Below, in pieces: positions 1 to 9,097 of a stretch of DNA of 64,000 bases. The notes beneath the pieces are model-generated. The model made no database searches. It was not told where the DNA came from and was given only the letters and a program-made list of their open reading frames with translations. The position numbers and the translations under genes were made by a program. Location: positions 1 through 64,000 of the forward strand of contig NZ_SPEY01000017.1 in assembly GCF_009360615.1 (NCBI RefSeq), written 5' to 3'. Origin of the DNA: Comamonas sp. (lineage in GTDB: Bacteria > Pseudomonadota > Gammaproteobacteria > Burkholderiales > Burkholderiaceae_C). The first letter of the stretch is position 1. Every line of letters begins with the position of its first letter.

Positions 1-1627
1 ACAGAATGCAATCACCAATCGGAATGTATTTAAATTCCTCTGTTTTGACATGGTAAACTTCTTCTTCACGTTGAGTGAAGTTTGAAGCTCTATTAGCTCC
101 TTGATTCTGAATTGGGGATGTATCAACTTCATCACCACTGCTACTAATACCTTGACCATTTCCCATTGCCCAAGTTGTTTGTTTATATAAACCGATCTCA
201 TCTGCGGCTTGTTGCGCTGATAATGTAGAAAGCTGTTTAAAGAAGATTTTGAACAAGGTGTTACCCATTACAACCTCAGACAGTGTTTCCAAACCGTTAG
301 GTTTTAGGTTGGCGTAAGTCTGGTAACAAGGGGCAAGGAAGATTTTTGAAGAACGGGCTTGTTCGAATATCCGCCCCCATGTCTCATCGATATACGATCC
401 TGCTTCATCCGGTAATATCATAAACGGTGGGTTTGGTAGCATGTGTGCAGGCAATCTTTGGAAATGTGAAATTGCTGTTCGCATATCCGCGATTAAGATT
501 TTAGCAAGTGCAATTGATTGTTCATTTTTAGCCATCGTTGGAAGCATGACGTAAATGATTTTATTTTGAAGAATACATTCTTCAAAATCGATTTCAGGAT
601 TGTAGCTATTCATTACTTGCCCGAATGAACCTTCACTGAATTGTGATAAACGCGCTGCGAGACCTGAAAGTAAATTTCGGAACATATCGAAGTCAAAGAA
701 TTTGTTTTTAACAAAACTTTTCATCAAAGAGAACCATGCAACTGTCTCCGCAGAATCAGGATATTCTAGCTGTAATTTGCTTTCTACATATTTGAAAGCA
801 TCAAAGTCTTGTAAACAAGCTGTAATGTCTTGGAACGAATAGGGTAAACCAATTCGCTGAAAAGCTGCGACAATCACCTGTAGAGCAATTAAAGCACTAT
901 TACGATAGTGTTCCGCACCACCTGATACTTCGGGTAACAACATCATAATTCGGCTAGTTACTTCTTGTGGATCGCCTCTCAAAATAGGGTTAATGCTATT
1001 AGACATTGAGGGATCGCCGGCATTGATAATAAGTAGGTCTAATTCCCGTCCTGCCCAACAAGCAAGTTGCCACACGGCGAGTAATTCTTTGTTACTCAAC
1101 TTACCATCAATAAAGCATAATCCGCCCCCATTTCTCATTTGCTGTGCCATCATCGATGTCGCCAGAACTGATTTACCGGTACCAGTCGATCCATTGATAG
1201 CTATATGTTGAGAAATAAGGCTATATGGAATAAAGACAGGTTCTCCAGTATCAGTTGTATAACCAACGCAAATACCATTACCGATATTTTCTTCTGGCGT
1301 TCCAACAGGATTACTTGAAGGTAATCTAAAAGGTCGAGCCTTATCCTGCTGCATTATAGGATCGAAAGTGAAAACTTTATCGTAGAAGTATTTAAACTTC
1401 CCATAAAAGAGCAACGTTGCGCACGGGACACCGCAAACTATAAGTACTAATAATCGATAATAAATATTTTCGATTAAATATGGATTTGCTGCTAAACAGC
1501 CAATAATAAACAATAACAGCATCCATCCATCTTTAGGTCCACCAAGAGCCAGATGGCGCAAATCTATTAGATTGAAATCAGCTTGTATTGAGAAGAATCG
1601 TTTTAAGCCATCAAATGTTCCTGCCAT
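1..1627 (-). CDS. Type IV coupling protein (VirD4/TraD/TrbC class), C-terminus outside window
   Basis: The open frame runs from an ATG at 1627 off the left edge, giving 542 visible residues. Two hydrophobic segments lie near residues 35-47 and 58-75. They are followed by a Walker A motif GSTGTGKS (146-153, Lys152) and a Walker B segment FMILPDEAG with Asp407-Glu408. Coupling proteins are inner-membrane hexameric ATPases that bring the relaxase-DNA complex to the type IV secretion channel. The short N-terminal membrane part followed quickly by the P-loop fits TraD/TrbC-like members. It is the downstream gene of a pair: the stop of the preceding 990-residue gene lies only 6 bp before this start. 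A class-level call is safe; the exact family name is not. Confidence 0.88.
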   Translation of the reverse strand, partial: MAGTFDGLKRFFSIQADFNLIDLRHLALGGPKDGWMLLLFIIGCLAANPYLIENIYYRLLVLIVCGVPCATLLFYGKFKYFYDKVFTFDPIMQQDKARPFRLPSSNPVGTPEENIGNGICVGYTTDTGEPVFIPYSLISQHIAINGSTGTGKSVLATSMMAQQMRNGGGLCFIDGKLSNKELLAVWQLACWAGRELDLLIINAGDPSMSNSINPILRGDPQEVTSRIMMLLPEVSGGAEHYRNSALIALQVIVAAFQRIGLPYSFQDITACLQDFDAFKYVESKLQLEYPDSAETVAWFSLMKSFVKNKFFDFDMFRNLLSGLAARLSQFSEGSFGQVMNSYNPEIDFEECILQNKIIYVMLPTMAKNEQSIALAKILIADMRTAISHFQRLPAHMLPNPPFMILPDEAGSYIDETWGRIFEQARSSKIFLAPCYQTYANLKPNGLETLSEVVMGNTLFKIFFKQLSTLSAQQAADEIGLYKQTTWAMGNGQGISSSGDEVDTSPIQNQGANRASNFTQREEEVYHVKTEEFKYIPIGDCIL

Positions 1628-1633
1628 GATCAC

Positions 1634-4606
1634 TTATACCTTTTCAAATTTAATTGTAGATTTGCCGTCCAATTGGATGGCTGTGAGTTTATCTGCGTAT
1701 GGTGCTAAATCTTCTGAAATCTCATCTTTAAATTGTTCACAATATGAAAGGAAGCTATTTATATTCACACCGGTACGTCTAAATTGCCCAATATGGTGTT
1801 TTGGTATTAAGTACAGTTCTGAGTTCGGGTCCTTAAGAATTTTCAATTTTGCTTTAGTTGCGCTATCCATACTATTTAGGCGATTTTCAATTTCCTCAAA
1901 CAGTGCTTGGGCTTTATCTTCATTCCACATTGTCTTGCGGATTTGTAGATAAATTTCTTCTTCTTTAGACTGGTCAATCGTTAAACATTCGATAACACTT
2001 ATTTGATTGAACTGGTCCTTCGGATTAGTTCCTTTGATTTTGCAACTCTCTTGTTTCACAGACCAGAATGAACCGTTTCCTTTTTTCTGATATAGAGCCA
2101 TTTGCTCAATAACATTAAATAATGTGAATATTTTGGTTTTATTAATCAAAATATTCTCACTAGACGTTGTATGACTTAAGTGTTCGGTTTTGTAATTTTT
2201 GCTTCTTGCAGCGTCAAGCACTTTTAGAATGGTAAAGTCTAAGTTTAAGGATGCTTCATTAATAGCATCACGACTACATTGAATGAGTTGCAGCTTGTGC
2301 TTATGGAACTCATTTATAGCGAATCGATAACCTCCATTTTTTGCACGTTCTTGTTTATCTGCTTTTTTAAGTGAAACGACTTGAACCTCACGGTTTATAT
2401 ATTTAAACGCATCTTGGGCATCGTCATCACTATGTTGTTCTAATGCATGGTTACTGATACCTAAATCTTTTTCAGTAGCAGATAGTGAAAACTCTAAAAT
2501 CTGGTCTAAAAGGTCTGTGTCAGCTTCATTCAATTCAACCATTGCAGGGGAGTTGGTAACTGCCTCTATTGGCTTTTGATCAATGTTTTCGTGTTGTGTT
2601 GGCTGTTTACCGGAATTCACCGGTTTTTCGACTGGATTAATAAGATCGGTCGGTAGGGTTTGTTGCTGAGCCAGTGCCTTATTCATATCATTGACGATCG
2701 AATTATGCGTTTTATTGACCGAAAGCTGATCCTTACTCTTTACTGTTGCCATGATCTCTTTAACACGGCGTTTTTCGTTTTCTGCTGCTTCAATAAGAGG
2801 TTTAATTTTTTCAGCATAATTTGATAAAGGAATTGCCTTGGTTTGACTGACCCCTAAAATTTTGGCGTTGGCTTGATAATCCTGATAATTTGAAAGCAAA
2901 TCTTTGAACATCTGAGCAGCATGAATGATCAACGTATGATCGATAGTGACAGTTTTATTTTCTTTAAACTCCCACAAAACCTGTAATAGCTCTCCATCAC
3001 TTTTATGTGAGTATGTCTCTACGGCATTATCGGCATTATCATCTCGAATCCGCATAGCTAATAAGCCCATTTTCTTGATTTTGTCATAGAAAACTTTAAA
3101 GGCTTTTTGGTATTCAAGGTGATTTGCTAAATGTGGATATTTCTCTTTAAAACGACCATTAAACTTAGGATAAAAGTCATCAAAATCAACATAAATTAGA
3201 TCATTCCTAATGATCCCAATACGATCAAATGCACTTGTTGTATTGAATCTATTTTTCTCAGAAAAGATCGAATATACAAGCCTGATGATGTCATTTTCAG
3301 TGTAAATGGGATTTTTCTTATTATTTTGATTTTGCTTATTTTTCACTTGTCGAATTGTTTGAGATGAACGTAAAAGTTCACATAATGCAACAGTTTCTTC
3401 AAGGGGATTATATTTCCTCCCGTTGCTATCAAAACTTACTGGCATGTTATAGACACTCTTACCATGAGCCGCAACATCTTTATCTCGATGAATATAGATG
3501 TCATACATGCGGCGTGCATTCCATAAAACACGTTTATCACGTAAGCTTAAACCGAGTTCTGAATTGTCCAGTTTATTTAATTCTTCACTAGAAAGATTCT
3601 TCTTAAACTCTGGGTCCAATGCATTTAAGGCTGCACTAGACCTTAAAGACAGCCAATCGATATACGGAAATAATGCCGCGAAAATAATGAGCTGATAGTC
3701 TTGTAAGTCCAGTTGACGTTTGGTTTTAATTTCTGGTGTAGTAGTGGTGATCCCTTTGTATTTAAACTTTGGCAATTCTTCTAGTATCTTTGCAAGCGTG
3801 TTTTCAATTTCTTTCTGTACTCGTAAAGACTTGTCTTTAAGCTGCTTCTTTTTTAATTCTAGTTCATCTTTTGAGTAAACATCCAAGCCTTTACTCACTC
3901 TATATTGTAGGTGAAAAAGATCAAAATTTACGACTTGGCTAAATAGCAGATTGAATTGATATTTATAAGCCAATATACCTTTATCTATTCTTCTACTTTC
4001 GTGATCATTGGTAAATTCACCTGAAATAGCCTTAAAACCTATATTTGCTTCTTTTCTAATTTCCTCTATCGATTGGTTTGTTGTGCTGTCATACGGGTTC
4101 CCTTGTTCCTCGTCACCATACAACTCTGAACCGCCTTCATTAGCCTTGAATAAGCTTTCTTCTGAAAAGTTGAACGTTGTAGCATCTGGGGTATCCAGAA
4201 TTTCTTTTAATAATCGTCCCGTAGACTGAATGTAATCTCTTTTGGACTTTTCTGTATGAGGATTATTTTCTTCATATTTATTTAATATTTCGGATTCAAT
4301 TTGAAATGCTTCTGGTAGAACTGGAAGAATTTTAGTGTGTCCACCAACCGTAAAGACCATCCCATCTTCAACTACATTTTTTGTAATCTTTTCTTTTGTA
4401 TTGTTTTTCGTTTGTCTATAACTACTTGAAATAAATAGTAGAAACATAACAATGATACCAATGAATATGGACCATCCTACCAATGTCTCTATAGCCACAC
4501 CAACGAATGAAACTTGGTACTTCCTGACTTCCAAGATGTAAAGAATAAAAGACCAAAAGCCAATGATGTATAGTGCTTTTTGGAATAATTCAAATGTTTT
4601 ATACAT
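1634..4606 (-). CDS. Large membrane-anchored protein next to the coupling protein; possible DotM/TrbA-like N-terminal half
   Basis: This 990-residue protein has two membrane segments at about 11-27 and 36-60, then a long soluble part. In known systems the gene just before a TrbC/DotL coupling protein is often trbA/dotM. Residues 305-330 (aromatic and Ala-rich helix) and 355-385 (LRDKRVLW, then AAHGK) resemble by eye the DotM/TrbA pattern of 'LRxxDRxLW...AHW'. The ~500-residue C-terminal extension is not part of that family and is unassigned. In SXT/R27-like plasmids this position holds the relaxase TraI, but I see neither an HUH triad nor a clear HD-type relaxase motif. It is therefore either a coupling-complex partner or a divergent relaxase. 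Confidence 0.45.
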   Translation of the reverse strand: MYKTFELFQKALYIIGFWSFILYILEVRKYQVSFVGVAIETLVGWSIFIGIIVMFLLFISSSYRQTKNNTKEKITKNVVEDGMVFTVGGHTKILPVLPEAFQIESEILNKYEENNPHTEKSKRDYIQSTGRLLKEILDTPDATTFNFSEESLFKANEGGSELYGDEEQGNPYDSTTNQSIEEIRKEANIGFKAISGEFTNDHESRRIDKGILAYKYQFNLLFSQVVNFDLFHLQYRVSKGLDVYSKDELELKKKQLKDKSLRVQKEIENTLAKILEELPKFKYKGITTTTPEIKTKRQLDLQDYQLIIFAALFPYIDWLSLRSSAALNALDPEFKKNLSSEELNKLDNSELGLSLRDKRVLWNARRMYDIYIHRDKDVAAHGKSVYNMPVSFDSNGRKYNPLEETVALCELLRSSQTIRQVKNKQNQNNKKNPIYTENDIIRLVYSIFSEKNRFNTTSAFDRIGIIRNDLIYVDFDDFYPKFNGRFKEKYPHLANHLEYQKAFKVFYDKIKKMGLLAMRIRDDNADNAVETYSHKSDGELLQVLWEFKENKTVTIDHTLIIHAAQMFKDLLSNYQDYQANAKILGVSQTKAIPLSNYAEKIKPLIEAAENEKRRVKEIMATVKSKDQLSVNKTHNSIVNDMNKALAQQQTLPTDLINPVEKPVNSGKQPTQHENIDQKPIEAVTNSPAMVELNEADTDLLDQILEFSLSATEKDLGISNHALEQHSDDDAQDAFKYINREVQVVSLKKADKQERAKNGGYRFAINEFHKHKLQLIQCSRDAINEASLNLDFTILKVLDAARSKNYKTEHLSHTTSSENILINKTKIFTLFNVIEQMALYQKKGNGSFWSVKQESCKIKGTNPKDQFNQISVIECLTIDQSKEEEIYLQIRKTMWNEDKAQALFEEIENRLNSMDSATKAKLKILKDPNSELYLIPKHHIGQFRRTGVNINSFLSYCEQFKDEISEDLAPYADKLTAIQLDGKSTIKFEKV

Positions 4607-4711
4607 GGCAAATAAATCAAATATAAAAAAAATATTTTATTATGTTTTGTGGAAAAGGTGAAATTATAATTATAAAATGTATTTAATTTTTATAATGGGT
4701 ATATTTTTGAA

Positions 4712-5719
4712 ATGTTTTTTAATAGAAAAAATGTTAGTAAAATATTATTGCTTGTATCGGCAACTGCACCATTGATTTTGCCCATTCAATCTGTGCAAGC
4801 CAGTGATCTTACATTGACCGATGTAGGCAACCTGATGCAACGTCCCAAATGGCTTCCTGAACTGCCAAAAATTGAAACAAGCGGATTTGCTCCAGATACG
4901 GCGATTTATTTGGCACTAAGAAAAAGAATTCTTGTTCAACGGGATAAAACGGCTATTCCTGAACTGCATAAGCTTGCTCAACGTGGTCATGCGAAATCCA
5001 TTATTCTGATGGGCTATCTGTACGATCAGGAACCCAAATTAATTGCAACCAATTCTAAATATGCTGCTCAGTATTGGGCGATTGCCGCAAAAGCCGGTGA
5101 TTCAGTGGCAATGTACAACCTTGGCATTCTTTATTTGAACGGACGCGGGGTCCCTCGTAACCTTCAAACTGCCCAACAATTATTTGCGCTCGCAAGCGAA
5201 CAAGATATGTATCGAGCCACTTTTGTCTTGGGTCAAATGTATGAAGCTCGGAAAGACTGGATTCAAGCAATCAATGTATATTCCAGATGTATAGCCGCCC
5301 AATACATACCACAATGCAAAACACGCTATGGCATCCTTTCGATAACTAAAACCAAATTAAACCCTGCTGATGCTAAGACTGTAGTAGATCAATTGGTTGA
5401 AGCCTCCTCATCCGGCGACTTAGAAGCAACTTATACTCTTGCACGCTTGTCAGCCGAAGGGATTGTAATTAATCGCAGCCGTGTGGCTATGGTTTACTAT
5501 CTTGAAATGATGGTCAAATCTCCCAACACTAATTCACACTATCGGAAATTAGCTGCCGATATGTACAACGTCTATAGACCAACTGAACAAGAAATCACTG
5601 AGGGTAAAAATAATTATCGTGTCGCGAATGCCGGTGGCATTTCAGATGCAAAACTTGGTTCATTCAGAGTTGTTGACCTACGCAAAACTGTAGTTGAGGC
5701 AGGGGGAAATCTTGAATGA
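4712..5719 (+). CDS. Secreted Sel1/TPR-like repeat protein
   Basis: A basic start and hydrophobic core ending near residue 30 (...IQSVQA) form a signal peptide. Residues 90-170 contain typical Sel1 units: an Ala-rich helix, then AMYNLGILYLNGRGVPRN, the diagnostic G-x-G-V turn, then another helix pair. Further degenerate units reach residue ~270. Sel1 repeats are alpha-solenoid protein-binding scaffolds, here probably periplasmic. It is transcribed divergently from the 990-residue gene across 105 bp of AT-rich promoter DNA. Its stop overlaps the next start in an ATGA arrangement, so the two are translationally coupled. A role in assembling the transfer machinery is inferred from position only. 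Confidence 0.75.
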   Translation: MFFNRKNVSKILLLVSATAPLILPIQSVQASDLTLTDVGNLMQRPKWLPELPKIETSGFAPDTAIYLALRKRILVQRDKTAIPELHKLAQRGHAKSIILMGYLYDQEPKLIATNSKYAAQYWAIAAKAGDSVAMYNLGILYLNGRGVPRNLQTAQQLFALASEQDMYRATFVLGQMYEARKDWIQAINVYSRCIAAQYIPQCKTRYGILSITKTKLNPADAKTVVDQLVEASSSGDLEATYTLARLSAEGIVINRSRVAMVYYLEMMVKSPNTNSHYRKLAADMYNVYRPTEQEITEGKNNYRVANAGGISDAKLGSFRVVDLRKTVVEAGGNLE

Positions 5720-6414
5720 TCCAGACAGATAGTTTATTCCTCGCATGTGTGGACCAAGGGAAAATTCTTTCTTTAGTCATGCTTCCCAATCTTAAACACA
5801 TACCTGATCCAGAAGCCCGTATGAGTATAAAGAATAAGCTAAATGATGTATTGGCATTTCATAGCACGCGCAAGGTAACTTCTGGTCGATTGGTTTTATG
5901 TTGTGATGATGACAGTCGGGAGGTGAATCTCTATGCAAATTCACCTTTCAAATCAAAAGAAATCAACAAAACTTTATTTGCTTTTCAAAAGTCTAAAAAG
6001 AGATTTTTAGCACATGATTTGATGGATGATGATGGTAATTTAGGGGCGATTCATCCCCGTCAACAATCATATCTTGATGGTAAATTAATTTCACATTGTT
6101 GGGCTGCTGTACACAAAGGGCATGTTGTAGGGCTTATCTCTTATCCTATTCTACGCAGCAATAAGATTCATGATAAGAATTTTGAGAAATATAAGACTCT
6201 GGCTCGAATTGCTCTACAGTCATTCGGTTATGTAGTCGCTTGTGACTTGGTTCTGAATGACGATAATGAATTAGAAATGTATAACATTCATAAAGCCTTT
6301 GAAAGAAAAGGGAAGGTACATTCATACTTCACAAGAATCCTCCCTTCAACTAGCCACTTAAAATTTAGTAATCAGGCACCGGCACCGGTTGATAGCGTAA
6401 AAATCCATCACTAA
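5716..6414 (+). CDS. Unknown protein (232 aa) coupled to the Sel1 gene
   Basis: No family was recognised. The start overlaps the Sel1-protein stop by 4 bp. The protein has no signal peptide or clear membrane segment. It mixes beta-type stretches (LVLCCDDDSREVNLYAN near 60-75) with charged helices (KSKEINKTLFAFQKSKKR), so a soluble cytoplasmic alpha/beta protein is likely. The third gene of the same run is a coupling-protein-like protein, which suggests this protein also works around the coupling complex. That function is inference from neighbourhood. Confidence 0.6.
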   Translation: MIQTDSLFLACVDQGKILSLVMLPNLKHIPDPEARMSIKNKLNDVLAFHSTRKVTSGRLVLCCDDDSREVNLYANSPFKSKEINKTLFAFQKSKKRFLAHDLMDDDGNLGAIHPRQQSYLDGKLISHCWAAVHKGHVVGLISYPILRSNKIHDKNFEKYKTLARIALQSFGYVVACDLVLNDDNELEMYNIHKAFERKGKVHSYFTRILPSTSHLKFSNQAPAPVDSVKIHH

Positions 6415-6440
6415 ACGTAAATTTTTAAAAAGGAAATGTC

Positions 6441-7319
6441 ATGGAAAATTTAATAAGTTTTGAAACCAAGAAAAATACATTTGTTTTTCCGCATAAATCT
6501 AGTAGCTCTGAATTAGATATTGAGAGACGTGCTTTAACAGAAGCGTTAAATGAAAACTTAGGAATTATTTATTCAACATCAACAACGGATAGTAAAGTCC
6601 TTGATTCAATTAAAAATCAATGTGAAGAAGCAGGAAGGAAGGTGTTTCTTGTCAGTTTTACAGAGCCATCCATACATCATGGTCTTAATCCATTCTTAAA
6701 TTTAAAGCCCACAGAAATTGCACAGCTTTACTTTAGTCCAGATTCCAAAGAGCATAAGCTTTTAACGGCGGTATTTGAAAATCAAACGGGTCCTATCACC
6801 CCAGATGTAGTACTAAAAATAGTGCATCAAAACCATACTTTATTTAAATCATTTTTCGAGCCTTTGCTACAGAACATCAATGCTATCGTTTCTTCAATTA
6901 ATCCATTTAGCAATATCGACAAAGACAGAAATGTAGATTTAAGTTCAATAATCAATAAAGGGCATGTTCTGATTCTTGGAGGGTTAAATGATGCTGATCC
7001 TCTATTAGCTGAACAGATTAAAACGTTTATTAATGACTATTTGATAAAACCTCTATTTTTGAATAATCAGATCAATTTTGAACGTTCCACTAGAACTTAT
7101 ACAATTACATCAAGTGAATCTGCAATTGATCCTACCTTTACAGAGAAAGTGTTTGCTTATGGTTCTCAACTTAACATGCAAGGACTATATACGGAACGCC
7201 GTACAAAACGATCTGAATATGAAAGTATGCATTTAATATACGCAAACAGTCATAATAAAATTAAAGGTGATTCTCCAAAACTGGACTTATTCCTTGGCGA
7301 AATGGGCTTACCTGTATAA
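6441..7319 (+). CDS. Coupling-protein-like pseudo-ATPase lacking Walker motifs and membrane domain
   Basis: This 292-residue protein aligns by eye with the coupling protein encoded at 1-1627, in the same order along its length. Examples are DSKVLDSIKNQCEEAGRKV against NKELLAVWQLACWAGREL, EPSIHHGLNPFLNLKPTEI against DPSMSNSINPILRGDPQEV, and KGHVLILGGLNDADPLLAEQ against NKIIYVMLPTMAKNEQSIA. The N-terminal membrane segments and the P-loop are absent, and the Walker B Asp-Glu is replaced (TYTITSSESAID where the ATPase has FMILPDEAGSYID). It should keep the fold but not hydrolyse ATP. It may be a regulatory or decoy partner of the coupling protein. A clear SD (aaaaaGGAaatgtc) precedes the start. 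Confidence 0.6.
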   Translation: MENLISFETKKNTFVFPHKSSSSELDIERRALTEALNENLGIIYSTSTTDSKVLDSIKNQCEEAGRKVFLVSFTEPSIHHGLNPFLNLKPTEIAQLYFSPDSKEHKLLTAVFENQTGPITPDVVLKIVHQNHTLFKSFFEPLLQNINAIVSSINPFSNIDKDRNVDLSSIINKGHVLILGGLNDADPLLAEQIKTFINDYLIKPLFLNNQINFERSTRTYTITSSESAIDPTFTEKVFAYGSQLNMQGLYTERRTKRSEYESMHLIYANSHNKIKGDSPKLDLFLGEMGLPV

Positions 7320-7651
7320 CCAAATTCAAAAATTAAAAGTTAGGAAATTGATTGATTTAAACGGGTTTTATGTAATAATAGCCGTACATTCAATATATTT
7401 CATTTTAGATGATCTATAAGTGGACATATTGTTCTTGTAGCAATATGAATGGTATTAACGTACCAATCGAAAAAAGCTCCTTCCTTGTGTTTGAGCTTTT
7501 TTTTTGACTTTTAGAAAATTGCGATGCCTGTTTGTTACACAAAATTACTTATTAAATAATTATTAGTATGCTATATATGCGGTATATGTTTGTGTTTTTG
7601 GAAAATAGTAAATCTGTTCTTAATTGTTTTGTTGATAGTGAGTAATGTAAG
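7320..7651 (+). other. Gene-free stretch with a possible small transcript
   Basis: No reading frame fits in these 332 bp. A weak promoter-like pair (TTGATT around 7348-7357, TAATAA at 7373-7378 after TG) lies about 100 bp before a strong intrinsic terminator at 7469-7506. This could be a small RNA of about 120 nt or simply the 3' end of the upstream operon. The remaining AT-rich DNA (7507-7651) presumably carries the promoter of the next gene. Confidence 0.35.
7469..7506 (+). terminator. Intrinsic terminator after the Sel1/pseudo-ATPase operon
   Basis: The arms AAAAAGCTC and GAGCTTTTT flank a loop of about 13 nt and are followed by a run of nine T's on the plus strand. Confidence 0.85.
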
Positions 7652-8041
7652 ATGGCAGCTATAGTTTTAAATCAGCAAATTGAATCCATGGATAAGAAAG
7701 AAGTTCGAAATAAGAAACCATTCTTATATTTGCTACCTTTCATTGCGGTTGGGATTGCTTTTTCCCTTGGATTTAAATCCATAGTCATTCCTATCTTTGT
7801 CGCTTTTTTTATTATTAGTGTTGTTTTTGATCTGGCTATATCTGGTAAAGGGTCAGAATCGTACGGCGATTCCAATTTTCTTAAAAATGTAGAAGATCAG
7901 AAAGAATTTGATATTAATGCCGCTAAGAAGCTTTTAAAAGCTCATAACGCCGTGATCTACCGTATTGATAGTAAAAACCATACTATTCAGTTTTTCATCA
8001 ATGACCAGAAATACACCATGCGTATTAAGCCAAAATCTTAA
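7652..8041 (+). CDS. Small inner-membrane protein, unknown (129 aa)
   Basis: A short basic N-terminus leads into two hydrophobic segments at about 24-42 and 45-62, then a soluble C-terminal half of about 65 residues ending in a probable beta sheet (NHTIQFFINDQKYTMRIKPK). No family was recognised. The ribosome-binding site is weak (gtaagATG). It is followed 15 bp later by another membrane-anchored protein gene, and both share the terminator at 8641. A membrane complex of the two is plausible but unproven. Confidence 0.6.
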   Translation: MAAIVLNQQIESMDKKEVRNKKPFLYLLPFIAVGIAFSLGFKSIVIPIFVAFFIISVVFDLAISGKGSESYGDSNFLKNVEDQKEFDINAAKKLLKAHNAVIYRIDSKNHTIQFFINDQKYTMRIKPKS

Positions 8042-8056
8042 ATTTTAGAGAAATAT

Positions 8057-8620
8057 ATGCTACATAAAAAAATCGTCAATTATCTTATGTATCCCGCAGC
8101 ATTTGGTATGGCTCTAGTGGTATTCCTTGGGGTAGAAATTATACCTAATGTTCAGGAACCATTAGACAAGCCAGTGAAAGACTTTAGCACCATGGCTGTT
8201 GATCTTAATGAATTATTGATTATGGGATTAGGCAATAAGGCTTATACCGGCTCTGCCAGTGATGTTGTTAATTTGGGAATTATTAACAATTGTGTTGCTC
8301 AGAAGCAAATATATGCTACAGAGTACTTGGGTGGTAGTAAAAGTTATATTCGAAACAAAGAGCAGGCTATTGATTGTTTCAAGCGTGAGGTTGAAACATA
8401 CTATCTTTCAAAAGCGATGGTGAATGAAATGTTGGTTGACGGCAGTGCATTTAAACGTACCTATGTGGATGGTAAGTGGCAGGCTCCTTATGACGCATCA
8501 AAACAATATAAGTACTTGAAATACACATCATTTGTAAAATTAAGCCAACAAAAAAAGAAAATGAATTTATCTCAGGAAGAATTGGTGGAATTGGTCCAAA
8601 AAGAAGCTGAACGTAGTTAA
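8057..8620 (+). CDS. Membrane-anchored protein, unknown (187 aa)
   Basis: Residues 7-27 form one membrane segment (YLMYPAAFGMALVVFLGVEI). The rest is polar and probably outside the membrane on the periplasmic side, with two Cys near residues 80 and 110 that could pair there. The C-terminal 40 residues are highly charged and helical. It is the last gene of a two-gene unit with the 129-residue membrane protein. No family was recognised. Confidence 0.6.
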   Translation: MLHKKIVNYLMYPAAFGMALVVFLGVEIIPNVQEPLDKPVKDFSTMAVDLNELLIMGLGNKAYTGSASDVVNLGIINNCVAQKQIYATEYLGGSKSYIRNKEQAIDCFKREVETYYLSKAMVNEMLVDGSAFKRTYVDGKWQAPYDASKQYKYLKYTSFVKLSQQKKKMNLSQEELVELVQKEAERS

Positions 8621-8634
8621 AATATTAGACTAAG

Positions 8635-8671
8635 AAAAAAAGCTCTATTGAGAGACATAGAGCTATGTTTT
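8635..8671. terminator. Bidirectional intrinsic terminator
   Basis: A perfect 8-bp stem (AGCTCTAT/ATAGAGCT, 8641-8664, 8-nt loop) has an A-run on its left and T-rich DNA on its right. It can therefore end transcription from both the plus-strand gene at 8057 and the minus-strand gene at 8707. Confidence 0.8.
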
Positions 8672-8706
8672 ATTAAAAGTAGCCATCAAGAAAAGCGGTA
8701 ATTATG

Positions 8707-8979
8707 TTACTGCTTTATTTCTTCATTCTTTCTACTTCCTTTATGGAGTAACTTTAATCCGACAAACCCGCCAATTACCATGATAATTGCGATACCTAAA
8801 AATATATAGCCCAATTGCTCATTATCACCAAGAAAAATAAACATCAGCGCAGTCAAGAAAACAATGAATGAAACTAGCATCGAGGTTAATGAAGCTAATG
8901 CCACAATCAGGTCTTTCTTATTTTTAATAAATGTAGGTTTAGGTCTTGACTCATCAGAGATGGGCATAAGTAGTTCCAT
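8707..8979 (-). CDS. Small two-helix membrane protein, unknown (90 aa)
   Basis: Two strongly hydrophobic segments lie at about 27-49 and 55-75, separated by a short acidic turn (GDNEQLG). The N-terminus and the C-terminal tail are charged. No family was recognised. It is a stand-alone minus-strand gene between two plus-strand units and ends just before the shared bidirectional terminator. Confidence 0.6.
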   Translation of the reverse strand: MELLMPISDESRPKPTFIKNKKDLIVALASLTSMLVSFIVFLTALMFIFLGDNEQLGYIFLGIAIIMVIGGFVGLKLLHKGSRKNEEIKQ

Positions 8980-9097
8980 ATATAAATAAAAATAATTTAA
9001 CAGGTTAACTGCTTACCCTCAATAAAATTCGAGCAATTAAACAAAAAGATAAAAAATATTAGCACTCTTTTAGAACCCTTTTTTTCAATGCCAACAA

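Noticed and set aside
1634-4606. HUH-type relaxase
   Set aside because: No Tyr/HUH triad is visible and the N-terminus is membrane-spanning; the family is left open.
5055-5270. Antisense frame inside the Sel1 gene
   Set aside because: Mirror of repeat-rich coding sequence; no SD or promoter.
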